64,000 nucleotides of DNA from Flavobacterium daejeonense DSM 17708 (GTDB taxonomy: Bacteria; Bacteroidota; Bacteroidia; Flavobacteriales; Flavobacteriaceae): NCBI RefSeq assembly GCF_000425425.1, contig NZ_AUDK01000001.1, positions 248,001 to 312,000 of the forward strand, written 5' to 3'. Shown here piece after piece: positions 43,778 to 53,685 of this stretch. The notes under the pieces were generated by a model. That model was not told the origin of the DNA and did not search any database. It saw nothing but the letters and a program-made list of their open reading frames with translations. Each line of letters starts with the position of its first letter. The stretch's first letter is position 1. A program made the translations under genes and the position numbers.

Positions 43778-43845
43778 GGCCTTGTTTTTGAATTCGACTA
43801 ATATTTTATAAAAATACAATCATTTTTTGATTTTTCTAAAATAAA

Positions 43846-43876
43846 AAAAGCTCTTCATTTTCATGAAGAGCTTTTG
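43846..43876 (-). terminator. Terminator of tRNA-Asp copy 1
   Basis: AAGCTCTTCAT-TTTC-ATGAAGAGCTT stem just after the tRNA on the minus strand, then a T run. Confidence 0.8.
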
Positions 43877-43885
43877 CAAATTTTG

Positions 43886-43959
43886 CGGTCTGGACGGGAC
43901 TCGAACCCGCGACCCCATGCGTGACAGGCATGTATTCTAACCAACTGAACTACCAAACC
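43886..43959 (-). tRNA. tRNA-Asp(GUC), copy 1
   Basis: A 74-nt cloverleaf: acceptor GGTTTGG/CCAGACC with G discriminator, anticodon stem CATGC/GCATG around loop CTGTCAC (anticodon GUC), T arm GGGTTCGAGTCCC. Identical in sequence to copy 2. CCA is not encoded. Confidence 0.95.
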
Positions 43960-43977
43960 TCTGCTTTATTGCGAGTG

Positions 43978-44009
43978 CAAATATACAATTTAATTTTCTT
44001 TAAAAACAA
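43978..44009 (-). promoter_or_regulatory. Promoter of tRNA-Asp copy 1
   Basis: On the minus strand TTG (44007-44009), 21 bases, TATATTTG (43978-43985). Confidence 0.7.
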
Positions 44010-44072
44010 GAGCAAAATGAAAATATTTTAAAATCTTTTTCTCTTAAATCTCAGAGCTGTTTTAAAATCAAA

Positions 44073-44103
44073 AAAGCCATTCACAATTAAGTGAAAAGCT
44101 TTT
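44073..44103 (-). terminator. Extra terminator-like hairpin between the tRNA-Asp genes
   Basis: AAAAGCTTTTCAC / GTGAATGGCTTTT on the minus strand followed by T residues. It lies beyond the terminator of copy 2, so it would end a separate short transcript of about 90 bases (44103-44189), in which a GGTTAGC/GCTAGCC hairpin can form. No gene is recognised there; it may be a decayed tRNA unit. Confidence 0.35.
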
Positions 44104-44189
44104 CATTGGTCTAACTACATAAACCATGGCTAGCTTACAAAGGCTAACCAAACAACACAACTAGCTTTCGATACCGTATAGTGGAAAAA

Positions 44190-44214
44190 AAAGCCTTTCT
44201 GTTACGAAAGGCTT
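44190..44214 (-). terminator. Terminator of tRNA-Asp copy 2
   Basis: AAGCCTTTC-TGTTAC-GAAAGGCTT followed by a T run on the minus strand. Confidence 0.8.
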
Positions 44215-44226
44215 CTCCAATATTAG

Positions 44227-44300
44227 CGGTCTGGACGGGACTCGAACCCGCGACCCCATGCGTGACAGGCATGTATTCTAACCAACTGAACTACCAAACC
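44227..44300 (-). tRNA. tRNA-Asp(GUC), copy 2
   Basis: Same 74-nt sequence as copy 1, with the 5' flank (CGCAATAAAGCAGA before the acceptor) also conserved, showing that the two arose by local duplication of promoter plus gene. Confidence 0.95.
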
Positions 44301-44318
44301 TCTGCTTTATTGCGGTGG

Positions 44319-44348
44319 CAAAGATACAACAGATTTCTGTTTACACAA
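44319..44348 (-). promoter_or_regulatory. Promoter of tRNA-Asp copy 2
   Basis: On the minus strand TTG (44346-44348), 19 bases, TATCTTTG (44319-44326), a full consensus match. Confidence 0.75.
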
Positions 44349-44386
44349 GTGTTTTTACAAAAAATAAAAAAAAATTTTTTCGGCTA

Positions 44387-45313
44387 TTAACCAAAACTTT
44401 GTTTCTCAGTTAAATAAATCAGCATTATTTTTTCAAAATCATCTCTTACACTCACTGAAACATACTTGATTTTATTTTGCGCACAACTCAAAGCCAATTT
44501 TTTAAAGTACAAATCCAGCTGTTTTTCATATACTTCTTTTACATTTTCGGCAAAAACCGAAATTTCTTCCCCGGTTTCAACATCAATGAATTTCCGTGGC
44601 GCATTGTCAAAATCAAAATGAAACTCGGTTTTGTCATCAATCACATGAAACAAAACCACTTTGTGTTTATTGTATTTTAAATGCTGCAAAGCACTTAATA
44701 ACCTATCCTCATCCGCAGTTTGAAACATATCTGTAAACAAAATAATCATCGAACGACGATGCATTTTCTCGGCAATTTGATGCAAAAAAGTAATCGTATC
44801 GGTACTTTTTTTAACCACAGATTCTTTTAAAAGATTTTCCAGCTTATTCAAAATCATCCGATGATGACGGTCACTGCCTTTTTCCGGCGCATAATATTCG
44901 TAAGAATCCGAAAAAACGCTCAAACCCACCGCATCTCTTTGTTTCTTTAATAAATTCATCAAAACTGCCGAAGCCAAAACCGAAAAACCGATTTTGTTTT
45001 CATAAAAATGCTGCTTCCCATTTAATTTGGGATAATGCATCGACGAAGAATTATCGATAATAATATGACAACGCAAATTAGTTTCTTCCTCAAATTGTTT
45101 CGTATACAGCCTATCGGTCTTTGCAAAAAGCTTCCAATCAATATGTTTTGTACTTTCACCTGTATTATACACTTTATGCTCAGCAAACTCAGCCGAAAAT
45201 CCATGAAAAGGACTTTTATGCATTCCCGAAACAAAACCTTCCACAACCTGATTAGCCAACAATTCCAGATGCTGAAAACTGGATATTTTTTCTATTTGGG
45301 TTTCTATCTTCAT
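44387..45313 (-). CDS. DUF58 domain protein (vWA-like, MoxR-associated type)
   Basis: A 308-residue cytoplasmic protein with the DUF58 core GESTKHIDWKLFAKTDRLYTK (about 52-72) followed by a von Willebrand A-like fold whose metal site is DNSSSMHYPK (about 89-98). Such proteins usually work with a MoxR-type AAA+ ATPase in envelope stress or aerotolerance (Bat) operons, but none of those partners is encoded next to it here; thioredoxin follows 139 bp downstream in its own unit. Function is therefore inferred only at family level. Confidence 0.85.
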   Translation of the reverse strand: MKIETQIEKISSFQHLELLANQVVEGFVSGMHKSPFHGFSAEFAEHKVYNTGESTKHIDWKLFAKTDRLYTKQFEEETNLRCHIIIDNSSSMHYPKLNGKQHFYENKIGFSVLASAVLMNLLKKQRDAVGLSVFSDSYEYYAPEKGSDRHHRMILNKLENLLKESVVKKSTDTITFLHQIAEKMHRRSMIILFTDMFQTADEDRLLSALQHLKYNKHKVVLFHVIDDKTEFHFDFDNAPRKFIDVETGEEISVFAENVKEVYEKQLDLYFKKLALSCAQNKIKYVSVSVRDDFEKIMLIYLTEKQSFG

Positions 45314-45396
45314 ATTTCAAATGTATTAAAAAGATAATAGATAACAGAGAAAAGAAGCAAGAGAAAAGAGGATAGACTCTCTAAACAGTTATAAAC

Positions 45397-45432
45397 AAAA
45401 AAAGGTTTGACTCCCGCCAAACCTTTTTTTCA
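45397..45432 (-). terminator. Terminator of trxA
   Basis: AAAAAAAGGTTTG / CAAACCTTTTTTT stem with a seven-base loop, 20 bp after the trxA stop. Confidence 0.85.
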
Positions 45433-45452
45433 TATAAATCATAATCTTACGA

Positions 45453-45770
45453 TTATAACAAAGCGTCTAAGCTATCTGCGTAAGTTTGCTTAGGAGCAAC
45501 TCCTACTTGCTTACCTACAACTTCTCCGTTATGAAAAACCAAAACTGTTGGAATGTTTCTCACACCGTATTTTGCAGCAAATTCCTGGTTTGCATCTACA
45601 TCAACCTTACCTACCACAACTTTACCTTCGTATTCGCTGCTTAGTTCATCGATGATTGGCCCAACCATTCTACAAGGTCCACACCAAGCTGCCCAAAAAT
45701 CTACCATTACAGGTTTATCTGATTTCAAAACTACTTCCTCAAAAGTAGCATCTGTAATTGCTAATGCCAT
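45453..45770 (-). CDS. trxA: Thioredoxin
   Basis: A 105-residue cytosolic dithiol oxidoreductase, standard length. The active site WAAWCGPCRM has C30 and C33, the cis-Pro is in RNIPTVLVF, and the buried Asp in VMVDFW is present. No signal peptide, so it serves general cytoplasmic disulfide reduction. Monocistronic with a terminator just downstream. Confidence 0.97.
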   Translation of the reverse strand: MALAITDATFEEVVLKSDKPVMVDFWAAWCGPCRMVGPIIDELSSEYEGKVVVGKVDVDANQEFAAKYGVRNIPTVLVFHNGEVVGKQVGVAPKQTYADSLDALL

Positions 45771-45967
45771 ATTTCTTTATTTAAAAGTTTATAAATCTAA
45801 AGTCTTTAATTCCTTAAACACCTTGCAAATTTAGAAATTAAAAACTTACTAAACACTATTCTAAAATTAGTTTTGGCTATTAATGTATTGTTAATTATTA
45901 TAAGTCACTATAAACTCAAAAAAGCCCTAAACTTTCAACAGCTATCTCATAAATTTGCTGTCAAATT

Positions 45968-48900
45968 CTAATTCAATTTAAAATTCACCTGCATTTTTTC
46001 TAATTCCTGCAACAATTCGGTCGAAATTTTAATTTTCAATCTTCTGCTTACCATGCTCAACTTAGTCACCACCTTAACCTCTTCGACTTCGGTAACCTGA
46101 ACCGCTTTATTTTCCGGTATATCGACAGCTTCTGCATCTTCATTATCTTCTTCAAAAACCACCTCATCGTTTTCTCCCACAGCAGGCGCAACCTCTATCA
46201 GCTTTTTAATTCTTTCTAATTCCATCACTTCAAAAGTCACCTGATGCTCTCCTTTGTTTTCATTAAAAAGATGACTTAGTTTATGAATAAATTCCGGATA
46301 CAAATCTTTAATATTCAACAACACAATCAATTTTTTTGCAAAAGATTCTAATACATCCTGCAACTGCTTCATTTCCACAAACTGCAATCTTGGCTCTCCT
46401 TTTTTTCCGGTTTCCTGATTCATCCAACCCTCTTTTATGGTTACTTTGATAAACATAAAATTGTTTTGAATAAAGAAATGACGAAACTTTAAATATTCTT
46501 CTCCAAAAATTCGGAACTCATAACTCTCATCATAGCCTTCCAAAGCAAAGGAAGCCCAGCCTTTACCGTTCTTAGCCACACGATGTTGCACATTATTGAT
46601 AATTCCGCCCAAAGTAAGCGTCTTACCCACATAAGCTTCCATCGTTTTTAAAGCTTCTAACTTCGCATTACAAAAATATTTCATTTCAAATCTAAAATCG
46701 TCCAACGGATGTCCGGAAATATAAATTCCGACTACTTCTTTTTCTTTGGCCAATTTTTCCATCGTACTCCAGTCCTCACAAGGCGGCACCACCGGTTCGG
46801 CAATTTGCACTTCTGAAGTTTCACCAAACAAACTTACCTGTGACGAATTTTCATTCTCCTGAAATTTTGAACCATAACGCATCGCTTTTTCATAAAATGT
46901 AACCCCATCACCTTCATCATGAAAATATTGTGCCCGATGTGTCTCGGAAAAACAATCAAATCCTCCCGCCAAAGCTAAATTTTCAAAAGCTTTTTTATTC
47001 GCAGCCCGTAAATCGATGCGTTTCGCCAAATCAAAAATCGATTTATACTTTCCGTTTTTTCTGTTTTCTACAATGGTTTCAACAGCTCCGGAACCTACTC
47101 CTTTAATCGCTCCCATTCCAAAACGAACCGCGTAATCATCATTTACTGTAAACTTATAAAACGACTCATTTACGCAGGGTCCTAATACCTGCAAACCCAT
47201 ACGCTTACATTCTTCCATAAAAAAGGAAACCTGTTTAATATCGTTCATATTATTCGAAAGCACCGCCGCCATATACTCCGCCGGATAATGTGCTTTTAAA
47301 TAAGCCGTTTGGTAAGCCACCCAGGCATAACAGGTAGAGTGCGATTTATTGAAGGCATAACTCGCAAAAGCTTCCCAGTCCGTCCAGATTTTATCCAGTT
47401 TTTTTTCATCATGACCTTTAGCCACCGCCTGATCGATGAACTTGCCTTTCATTTTATCCAGAACATCTTTCTGTTTCTTACCCATCGCTTTACGCAGTAC
47501 GTCGGCATCCCCTTTGGAGAACCCCGCCAACTTTTGCGACAAAAGCATTACCTGCTCCTGATAAACGGTAATTCCGTAAGTTTCTGCCAAATATTCTTCG
47601 CAGGCATCCAAGTCGTAGGTAATTTCCTCTTCCCCGTTTTTTCGACGAACGAAAGACGGAATATATTCTAAAGGTCCCGGACGATACAAGGCATTCATCG
47701 CAATCAAATCGGCAAAAACCGTTGGCTTCAAATCCTTCATGTATTTTTGCATTCCGGGCGACTCGTATTGAAAAACCCCTACTGTTTCTCCTCTTTGGAA
47801 CAACTCATAGGTTTTCACATCATCAATGGGGAAATTATCCGGATTCAGTTCGATTCCGGTTCGGTATTTCACCAGTTTTACCGTATCCTTAATCAAAGTC
47901 AGGGTCTTCAGACCCAGGAAGTCCATCTTTAACAATCCGGCACTTTCCGCAACCGAGTTATCAAATTGGGTTACATATAAATCCGAATCTTTGGCTGTTG
48001 TAACCGGAACGAAATTCGTAATATCATCCGGAGTAATAATCACCCCGCAGGCATGGATACCTGTATTACGCATAGAACCTTCCAAAATTTTAGCCTGCTG
48101 AATGGTTTCTCCGGCTAAATCTTCTTCATTAGCGATGGCAATTAATTCTTTTACTCTATCAAATTCTTCCGATGATTTCAATGCTTTTTTAACATCGTCT
48201 TCGCTTTCTGAAATAAAACGTGCCAGATTCCATTTACCGGGCATCATCGCCGGAATCAGTTTTGCAATTCTATCGGCTTCAAAAAGAGGCAAATCCAATA
48301 CACGCGCCGTATCACGAATCGCCGACTTGGTTGCCATTTTACCATAAGTAATAATCTGTGCTACCTGATTAGCTCCGTATTTCTTAATTACATAATCCAT
48401 TACACGACCACGACCTTCATCGTCAAAGTCAATATCAATATCGGGCATGGACACACGATCCGGATTCAGGAAACGCTCAAAAAGCAAGTCATATTTAATC
48501 GGGTCAATATTCGTAATTCCCAAACAATAAGCCACCGCCGAACCCGCAGCCGATCCACGACCCGGACCTACCGAAACTCCCATTTTTCGAGCCTCGGCAA
48601 TGAAATCCTGTACAATCAAAAAATAACCCGGATAACCCGAATTCGAAATCGTCATCAACTCGAAATCCAAACGCTCCCGAACTTCATCCGTAATAGCTTC
48701 GTAACGACGCTCCGCTCCGGAATAAGTCAAATGACGCAAATACGCATTTTCTCCACGTACACCGCCATCCGCCAAATCTTCAGCTACTTTAAATTCGTCC
48801 GGAATTTCAAATTTGGGAAGCAGTACATCGCGATACAAAGAGTAAATTTCGACCTTATCTATAATTTCCTGAATGTTAACAATGGCTTCCGGCAAATCGG

Positions 48901-50506
48901 CAAAGAGCTTTTTCATCTCTTCTTCCGACTTATAATAATATTCCTGATTCGGTAATCCGTAGCGATAGCCACGACCACGACCAATAGGAGTCGCCTGTTT
49001 TTCACCATCTTTCACACACAACAAAATATCGTGCGCATTCGCATCTTCCTTATTTATGTAATAAGTATTATTGGTCGCAATTAACTTTACCTTATGTTTT
49101 TTAGAAAACTCAATCAGCGTTTTATTCACCCTGTTTTCATCTTCCTGATTGTGACGCATGATTTCGAGATAAAAATCATCTCCAAATTGTTCTTTCCACC
49201 AAAGCAAAGCTTCCTCAGCCTGATTTTCACCAATATTTAAAATTTTACTCGGAATTTCCCCATAGAGATTTCCGGACAAAACCATGATATCTTCTTTGTA
49301 TCTTTCGACAACCGAACGGTCGATACGCGGCACATAATAAAATCCGTCAACATAAGCAATCGAAGCCATTTTGGCCAGATTATGATAACCTTTTTTATTT
49401 TTCGCCATTAAAACCACCTGATAACCATTGTCTTTCTTGGTTTTATCTTTATGGTTCTCACAAATATTAAATTCGCAACCCACAATGGGTTTAATTTCTA
49501 CCTCAGTAGGAACTTCTCCTTTTTCAATTAAATCCTTATTTTTGGCGGAAGCCCCTTTATTGTGATTCATCACAGCACTCACAAACTGGAAAGCCCCCAT
49601 CATGTTTCCGGTATCGGTCATGGCTACGGCTGGCATTTTATTTTTGGCTGTAACCGAAACTAAATTGCCAATTCCAATAGTGGATTGTAAAACCGAAAAC
49701 TGTGTATGATTGTGCAAATGCGCAAATTTGGCTTCGGTAAAATCCTTTCTGTCTGCCTCTGAAATGGTCGTTTGCGCACCAGACTGATCGGCTTTTTGAA
49801 GCTGCTTTCTGATTTCATCAGAAGCCGCTTTAAGATTAATATGTTTTAAACCAATAAGCTGAATTTCCTGCGGATTTCTCGCCTGAAATTCCTGAAAATA
49901 AGAAACCGGAACATCTAATTCTTCCTTAGTAAAAACTTCTCTTTTAATTAATTCTAAGAAACAACGTGTTGTTGCTTCCACGTCGGCAGTGGCATTGTGC
50001 GCTTCCGCAAAAGGAACGTTGAATAAATATTCGTGTAATTCAGTCAGAGTAGGCAATTTGAATTTCCCTCCACGACCGCCGGGTAGTTTCAGTAAATTGG
50101 CCGTCACCTCAGTACAGGTATCCAAAACCGGCATAGAAGCCATAGGCGAATCCACTCCCATACGATGAAATTCACAGCCCATAATGTTGACATCAAACCC
50201 CAGGTTTTGCCCCACAATAAATTTGGCCTTACCCAAAGCGATATTGAATTTCTCCAAAACCTCAGCCAAAGTGATTCCTTCGGCTTCTGCTAATTCGGTT
50301 GAAATTCCGTGAATTCGCTCGGCATCATAGGGAATATTAAAACCTTCCGGTTTCACCAAATAATCCTGATGTTCGACTAATTGTCCCATGTCGTCATGCA
50401 ACTGCCAGGCAATCTGAATACATCGTGGCCAGTTGGCGGTATCAGTTATGGGCGCATCCCAACGTTTCGGTAATCCGGTAGTTTCGGTATCGAATATTAA
50501 ATACAT
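45968..50506 (-). CDS. dnaE: DNA polymerase III alpha subunit with N-terminal 3'-5' exonuclease domain
   Basis: Replicative DNA polymerase of 1512 residues, longer than the ~1160 of a standard DnaE because of an N-terminal proofreading domain. Order: DEDDh exonuclease (about 1-185; DTETTG at 6-11, then VGQNLGFDVNIM and HNATADVEAT with the catalytic His), linker, PHP domain (HLHNHTQFS near 261), polymerase core with PDIDIDFDDEGR (about 684-695) and VGPGRGSAAGSAVAYCLGI, then the helix-hairpin-helix and OB-fold region (YVGKTLTLGGIINNVQHR). The exonuclease precedes PHP rather than being inserted in it as in PolC. This may supply proofreading in cis. No neighbour suggests operon control. Confidence 0.95.
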   Translation of the reverse strand: MYLIFDTETTGLPKRWDAPITDTANWPRCIQIAWQLHDDMGQLVEHQDYLVKPEGFNIPYDAERIHGISTELAEAEGITLAEVLEKFNIALGKAKFIVGQNLGFDVNIMGCEFHRMGVDSPMASMPVLDTCTEVTANLLKLPGGRGGKFKLPTLTELHEYLFNVPFAEAHNATADVEATTRCFLELIKREVFTKEELDVPVSYFQEFQARNPQEIQLIGLKHINLKAASDEIRKQLQKADQSGAQTTISEADRKDFTEAKFAHLHNHTQFSVLQSTIGIGNLVSVTAKNKMPAVAMTDTGNMMGAFQFVSAVMNHNKGASAKNKDLIEKGEVPTEVEIKPIVGCEFNICENHKDKTKKDNGYQVVLMAKNKKGYHNLAKMASIAYVDGFYYVPRIDRSVVERYKEDIMVLSGNLYGEIPSKILNIGENQAEEALLWWKEQFGDDFYLEIMRHNQEDENRVNKTLIEFSKKHKVKLIATNNTYYINKEDANAHDILLCVKDGEKQATPIGRGRGYRYGLPNQEYYYKSEEEMKKLFADLPEAIVNIQEIIDKVEIYSLYRDVLLPKFEIPDEFKVAEDLADGGVRGENAYLRHLTYSGAERRYEAITDEVRERLDFELMTISNSGYPGYFLIVQDFIAEARKMGVSVGPGRGSAAGSAVAYCLGITNIDPIKYDLLFERFLNPDRVSMPDIDIDFDDEGRGRVMDYVIKKYGANQVAQIITYGKMATKSAIRDTARVLDLPLFEADRIAKLIPAMMPGKWNLARFISESEDDVKKALKSSEEFDRVKELIAIANEEDLAGETIQQAKILEGSMRNTGIHACGVIITPDDITNFVPVTTAKDSDLYVTQFDNSVAESAGLLKMDFLGLKTLTLIKDTVKLVKYRTGIELNPDNFPIDDVKTYELFQRGETVGVFQYESPGMQKYMKDLKPTVFADLIAMNALYRPGPLEYIPSFVRRKNGEEEITYDLDACEEYLAETYGITVYQEQVMLLSQKLAGFSKGDADVLRKAMGKKQKDVLDKMKGKFIDQAVAKGHDEKKLDKIWTDWEAFASYAFNKSHSTCYAWVAYQTAYLKAHYPAEYMAAVLSNNMNDIKQVSFFMEECKRMGLQVLGPCVNESFYKFTVNDDYAVRFGMGAIKGVGSGAVETIVENRKNGKYKSIFDLAKRIDLRAANKKAFENLALAGGFDCFSETHRAQYFHDEGDGVTFYEKAMRYGSKFQENENSSQVSLFGETSEVQIAEPVVPPCEDWSTMEKLAKEKEVVGIYISGHPLDDFRFEMKYFCNAKLEALKTMEAYVGKTLTLGGIINNVQHRVAKNGKGWASFALEGYDESYEFRIFGEEYLKFRHFFIQNNFMFIKVTIKEGWMNQETGKKGEPRLQFVEMKQLQDVLESFAKKLIVLLNIKDLYPEFIHKLSHLFNENKGEHQVTFEVMELERIKKLIEVAPAVGENDEVVFEEDNEDAEAVDIPENKAVQVTEVEEVKVVTKLSMVSRRLKIKISTELLQELEKMQVNFKLN

Positions 50507-50610
50507 AGCTGTTTTTGAAGTGTTTGCAATTTATAAAAATCACAAAAATTGAATTTCAAATTTAGTTTTTTTTGAGGCGAATGAAAAGGGAAGTTATTAA
50601 CAAAAAACAA

Positions 50611-51399
50611 TCACTCCACTAACTCATTGAATTTCTCAACCAGTTCGTTTCCTTTTTGGGTTTTTCCTGTTTTTTTCAAAGCATCACCAAACCGGAAATA
50701 ATAAATGGGTTCCAACTTTTCATTTGGCATAGCAAAAAGTGCCTCGTACCATTTGGCCGCTTTTCCCATTTGTCCTTTAAAATAATAATAATTCGCCACT
50801 TCCCGGAACATAAAAGCAGACTGATAGCCTTTTTCAAGTACCCTTTCGTAAACATAAACCACATTTACCAGGATAAAATCTCTTTTCTCTTTTTGAGGTT
50901 CGGCCAGAACTGGAGCAACGGTATTTTGAACCACCGGAGACGAAATTTTTTCAGCAGGCGGAATTTCAACTTTAACTATCTTGCTTAACACTAAAGCCAA
51001 TGAAGACTGTTCTATTGAAGGATTCTCAGGAATTTCAATTTTTCCGCTTTCAATAGCAATTTCAAGAAGTTTGGTTGGTTCACGGTCTTTCCCGGTCGCG
51101 GCATCGGAGTTTTTGGTTTCGATGTAATATTTCTTTCTGTAATTTTCTTCTTTATAAACCGGACTTATAATTCTAATATTATCAGGTCCTAAATCCACTT
51201 TACTAATCAAACTCAAATCAGAAACGGTATATCGTGTAGTAGAACCACCAAAAGCCATATTGACAATTTCTTCCACTTTATAATACAACACATTTTTGCT
51301 TTCAATGTTTGTATAAACTTTACGCATCTGACCATATCCGCAAAACGAATGAGAGAAACAAAAAATCACAATTAGCACTATTATTAATCTCTTCTTCAT
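50611..51399 (-). CDS. Secreted TPR-like protein
   Basis: A 262-residue exported protein of unknown role. Start ATG at 51399 opens the signal peptide MKKRLIIVLIVIFCFSHSF; eight codons upstream are ignored. The N-terminal part (about 30-150) has no recognised domain. The C-terminal ~75 residues (YVYERVLEKGYQSAFMFREV, NYYYFKGQMGKAAKWYEAL, then YYFRFGDALKKTGK) match the TPR-like front part of Bacteroidetes OmpA/PD40 proteins linked to gliding and type IX secretion, but the PD40 and OmpA parts are missing. It lies 105 bp upstream of dnaE on the same strand. Confidence 0.65.
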   Translation of the reverse strand: MKKRLIIVLIVIFCFSHSFCGYGQMRKVYTNIESKNVLYYKVEEIVNMAFGGSTTRYTVSDLSLISKVDLGPDNIRIISPVYKEENYRKKYYIETKNSDAATGKDREPTKLLEIAIESGKIEIPENPSIEQSSLALVLSKIVKVEIPPAEKISSPVVQNTVAPVLAEPQKEKRDFILVNVVYVYERVLEKGYQSAFMFREVANYYYFKGQMGKAAKWYEALFAMPNEKLEPIYYFRFGDALKKTGKTQKGNELVEKFNELVE

Positions 51400-52116
51400 A
51401 ATTTCTCTTGCAAAAACCAACATTTTACCTGAGCGTTCATGGAATTATTACATATTTAGAAAGAAACTCTTTTTAAATACAATTTAGAAACAAAACAAAC
51501 TAACACACTGTTATTCAATAAAAAACAAACTAAAAAAACAGTACTATAAATTTACGCAATTAAAAGAACAAAGCCCCCATCTACTCTTTTTTAAAATCAA
51601 ATCAAATTCTATACTTAAAACCACAATCACCTTCTAAAAACAACATTAGAAATCAACTTTCTTATTTTTTGGTTGTCGTAATTTTTTTCAAAAATAAAAG
51701 CAGCTCTAAAACGATTTATAAATTTAATCAACAGGAGGATAAAAAAATATTTTTAAAACCGCTTTCTTCAAAAAAGCTTATTATTTTTCTTATTTTAAAC
51801 CTTATTTTAAATATTTTATTAAATATAATTCCACAATTAACCCAAAACACCTAAAAATTCTCAAAAACCAAAAGCTTTTTTTATTTGTTACAAAAACAAC
51901 TTTCTGAATCAAAATAGAAATAAAAAAACTAACTCCTTAAAACACAAGCAGACAAAACAAAAGAACAGCCCTTGATTAATCCACTTTGGGTATCGTATAT
52001 AATCAACAATATTAATTGAATACATGATATGATTTTTATACTTTTGCGTCCTTGTTACCACCCGAATACAAAAAACGGTCGTACAAAAGACAGAAATACA
52101 CTAAAAAAAATTAAAA
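51400..52116. other. Gene-free AT-rich stretch upstream of leuC
   Basis: About 715 bp without a credible gene. The only open frame of any length (about 51669-51854, TTG start) is a Lys/Leu/Ile/Asn run expected by chance in such AT-rich DNA. The right end carries the leuC promoter and about 70 bases of leader. No strong hairpin or leader peptide with repeated Leu codons was seen. Confidence 0.6.
52016..52046 (+). promoter_or_regulatory. Promoter of the leucine operon
   Basis: TTG (52016-52018), 20 bases, TACTTTTG (52039-52046): a full match to the Bacteroidetes sigma-A consensus, about 70 bases before leuC. Confidence 0.75.
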
Positions 52117-53511
52117 ATGAGCAAGACATTATTTGACAAAGTATGGGATTCGCATGTTGTGCGTAAAATTGAAGACGGACCAGATGTGTTTTTTATTGAT
52201 CGCCATTTCATTCACGAAGTTACAAGTCCAGTAGCTTTCTTAGGATTAAAATCAAGAGGCGTATCGGTATTATATCCGGAAAGAACATTCGCAACTGCCG
52301 ATCACAATACACCGACTATTAACCAACACTTGCCTGTTGAAGATGCATTATCAGCTAATCAATTAAAAGCATTAGAAACTAACGCAACAGAATACGGGAT
52401 TTCTCACTGGGGATTAGGTCATCAAAAAAATGGAATTGTACACGTTGTAGGTCCTGAAAACGGAATTACTTTACCGGGTGCTACAATTGTATGTGGAGAT
52501 TCACATACTTCTACTCATGGTGCTTTTGGTGCTATTGCTTTTGGTATTGGTACTTCAGAGGTAGAAATGGTACTTTCTACTCAGTGTATCATGCAGCCAA
52601 AACCTAAAAAAATGCGTATTAACGTAAACGGAAAATTAAGCAAAGGAGTTACTCCTAAAGACGTTGCGTTGTACATTATTTCTAAATTAACTACTTCCGG
52701 AGGAACAGGTTATTTCGTAGAATACGCAGGAAATGTATTTGAAGAAATGACTATGGAAGGACGTATGACTGTTTGTAATTTAAGTATCGAAATGGGTGCT
52801 CGTGGAGGTATGATTGCTCCTGACCAAACTACTTTTGATTTCTTAGAAGGAAGACTTTACGCTCCAAAAGCTGAAGCCTGGACTAAAGCAGTTGAATATT
52901 GGAAAACTTTAAAATCAGATGCTGATGCAACTTTTGACGCTGAATTAAATTTCAATGCAGAAGATATCGAACCAATGATTACTTATGGTACAAATCCTGG
53001 AATGGGAATTGGTATCACTAAACATATTCCAAGTGCCGACCAAGTGGAAGGCGGAGAGGAAACCTATAAAAAATCATTAGCTTACATGGGCTTCCACGAA
53101 GACGACGTAATGATTGGAAAAACAATCGACTATGTTTTCTTAGGAAGTTGTACTAACGGTCGTATCGAAGACTTTAGAGCTTTTGCTTCTATTGTAAAAG
53201 GGCGTAAAAAAGCTGACAACGTAACTGCATGGTTAGTTCCTGGTTCTCACATTGTTGAAGCTCAAATTAAAGAAGAAGGAATTTTAGATATTCTTACTGA
53301 AGCTGGTTTCGTATTACGTCAGCCAGGATGCTCTGCTTGTTTAGCTATGAACGATGACAAAGTACCAGCTGGAAAATACGCAGTGAGTACTTCAAACAGA
53401 AACTTTGAAGGTCGTCAGGGTCCTGGTTCAAGAACTTTGTTAGCTTCTCCAATTATGGCAGCAGCAGCAGCAGTTACAGGAAAATTGACAGATCCTAGAG
53501 AATTGATGTAA
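52117..53511 (+). CDS. leuC: 3-isopropylmalate dehydratase large subunit
   Basis: Aconitase-family [4Fe-4S] enzyme isomerising 2- to 3-isopropylmalate with LeuD, cytoplasmic. Of 464 residues, usual for LeuC. Cluster ligands lie in [15 protein letters not shown] (about 345-359) and GCSACLAMN (about 407-415); [15 protein letters not shown] (about 127-141) is the substrate-binding signature. First gene of the leu operon, transcribed from a consensus promoter. Confidence 0.97.
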   Translation: MSKTLFDKVWDSHVVRKIEDGPDVFFIDRHFIHEVTSPVAFLGLKSRGVSVLYPERTFATADHNTPTINQHLPVEDALSANQLKALETNATEYGISHWGLGHQKNGIVHVVGPENGITLPGATIVCGDSHTSTHGAFGAIAFGIGTSEVEMVLSTQCIMQPKPKKMRINVNGKLSKGVTPKDVALYIISKLTTSGGTGYFVEYAGNVFEEMTMEGRMTVCNLSIEMGARGGMIAPDQTTFDFLEGRLYAPKAEAWTKAVEYWKTLKSDADATFDAELNFNAEDIEPMITYGTNPGMGIGITKHIPSADQVEGGEETYKKSLAYMGFHEDDVMIGKTIDYVFLGSCTNGRIEDFRAFASIVKGRKKADNVTAWLVPGSHIVEAQIKEEGILDILTEAGFVLRQPGCSACLAMNDDKVPAGKYAVSTSNRNFEGRQGPGSRTLLASPIMAAAAAVTGKLTDPRELM

Positions 53512-53526
53512 AGATTTCAAAATGCA

Positions 53527-53669
53527 GATTAACGATTTTTGATTTCAGATTTCGTTAATTTCTAAATTTTTTTTACAATATTCAGCTACAATATAGATTA
53601 CAAAAAACAATATTAATGGTTACGATTGTATTTCCCTTACGGTAAATCAAAAATCAGAAATCGTTAATC
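53527..53669. repeat. Inverted repeat between leuC and leuD
   Basis: GATTAACGATTTTTGATTT at 53527-53545 and, inverted, AAATCAGAAATCGTTAATC at 53651-53669 agree at 18 of 19 positions, enclosing 105 bases. Tandem AAAAATC units continue to the leuD start. Confidence 0.65.
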
Positions 53670-53685
53670 AAAAATCAAAAATCAA

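Noticed and set aside
44181..44390. 69-codon open frame on the + strand, containing a GLEPATPCVTGMYSNQLNY-like peptide
   Set aside because: It is the antisense of tRNA-Asp copy 2, a well-known artefact in annotated bacterial genomes.
51669..51854. 61-codon frame with a hydrophobic C-terminus upstream of leuC
   Set aside because: TTG start without promoter or ribosome binding site, in very AT-rich DNA; composition is only Lys/Leu/Ile/Asn/Ser.
51961..52116. Leucine attenuator or riboswitch upstream of leuC
   Set aside because: No leader peptide with repeated Leu codons and no stable terminator/antiterminator pair could be found.
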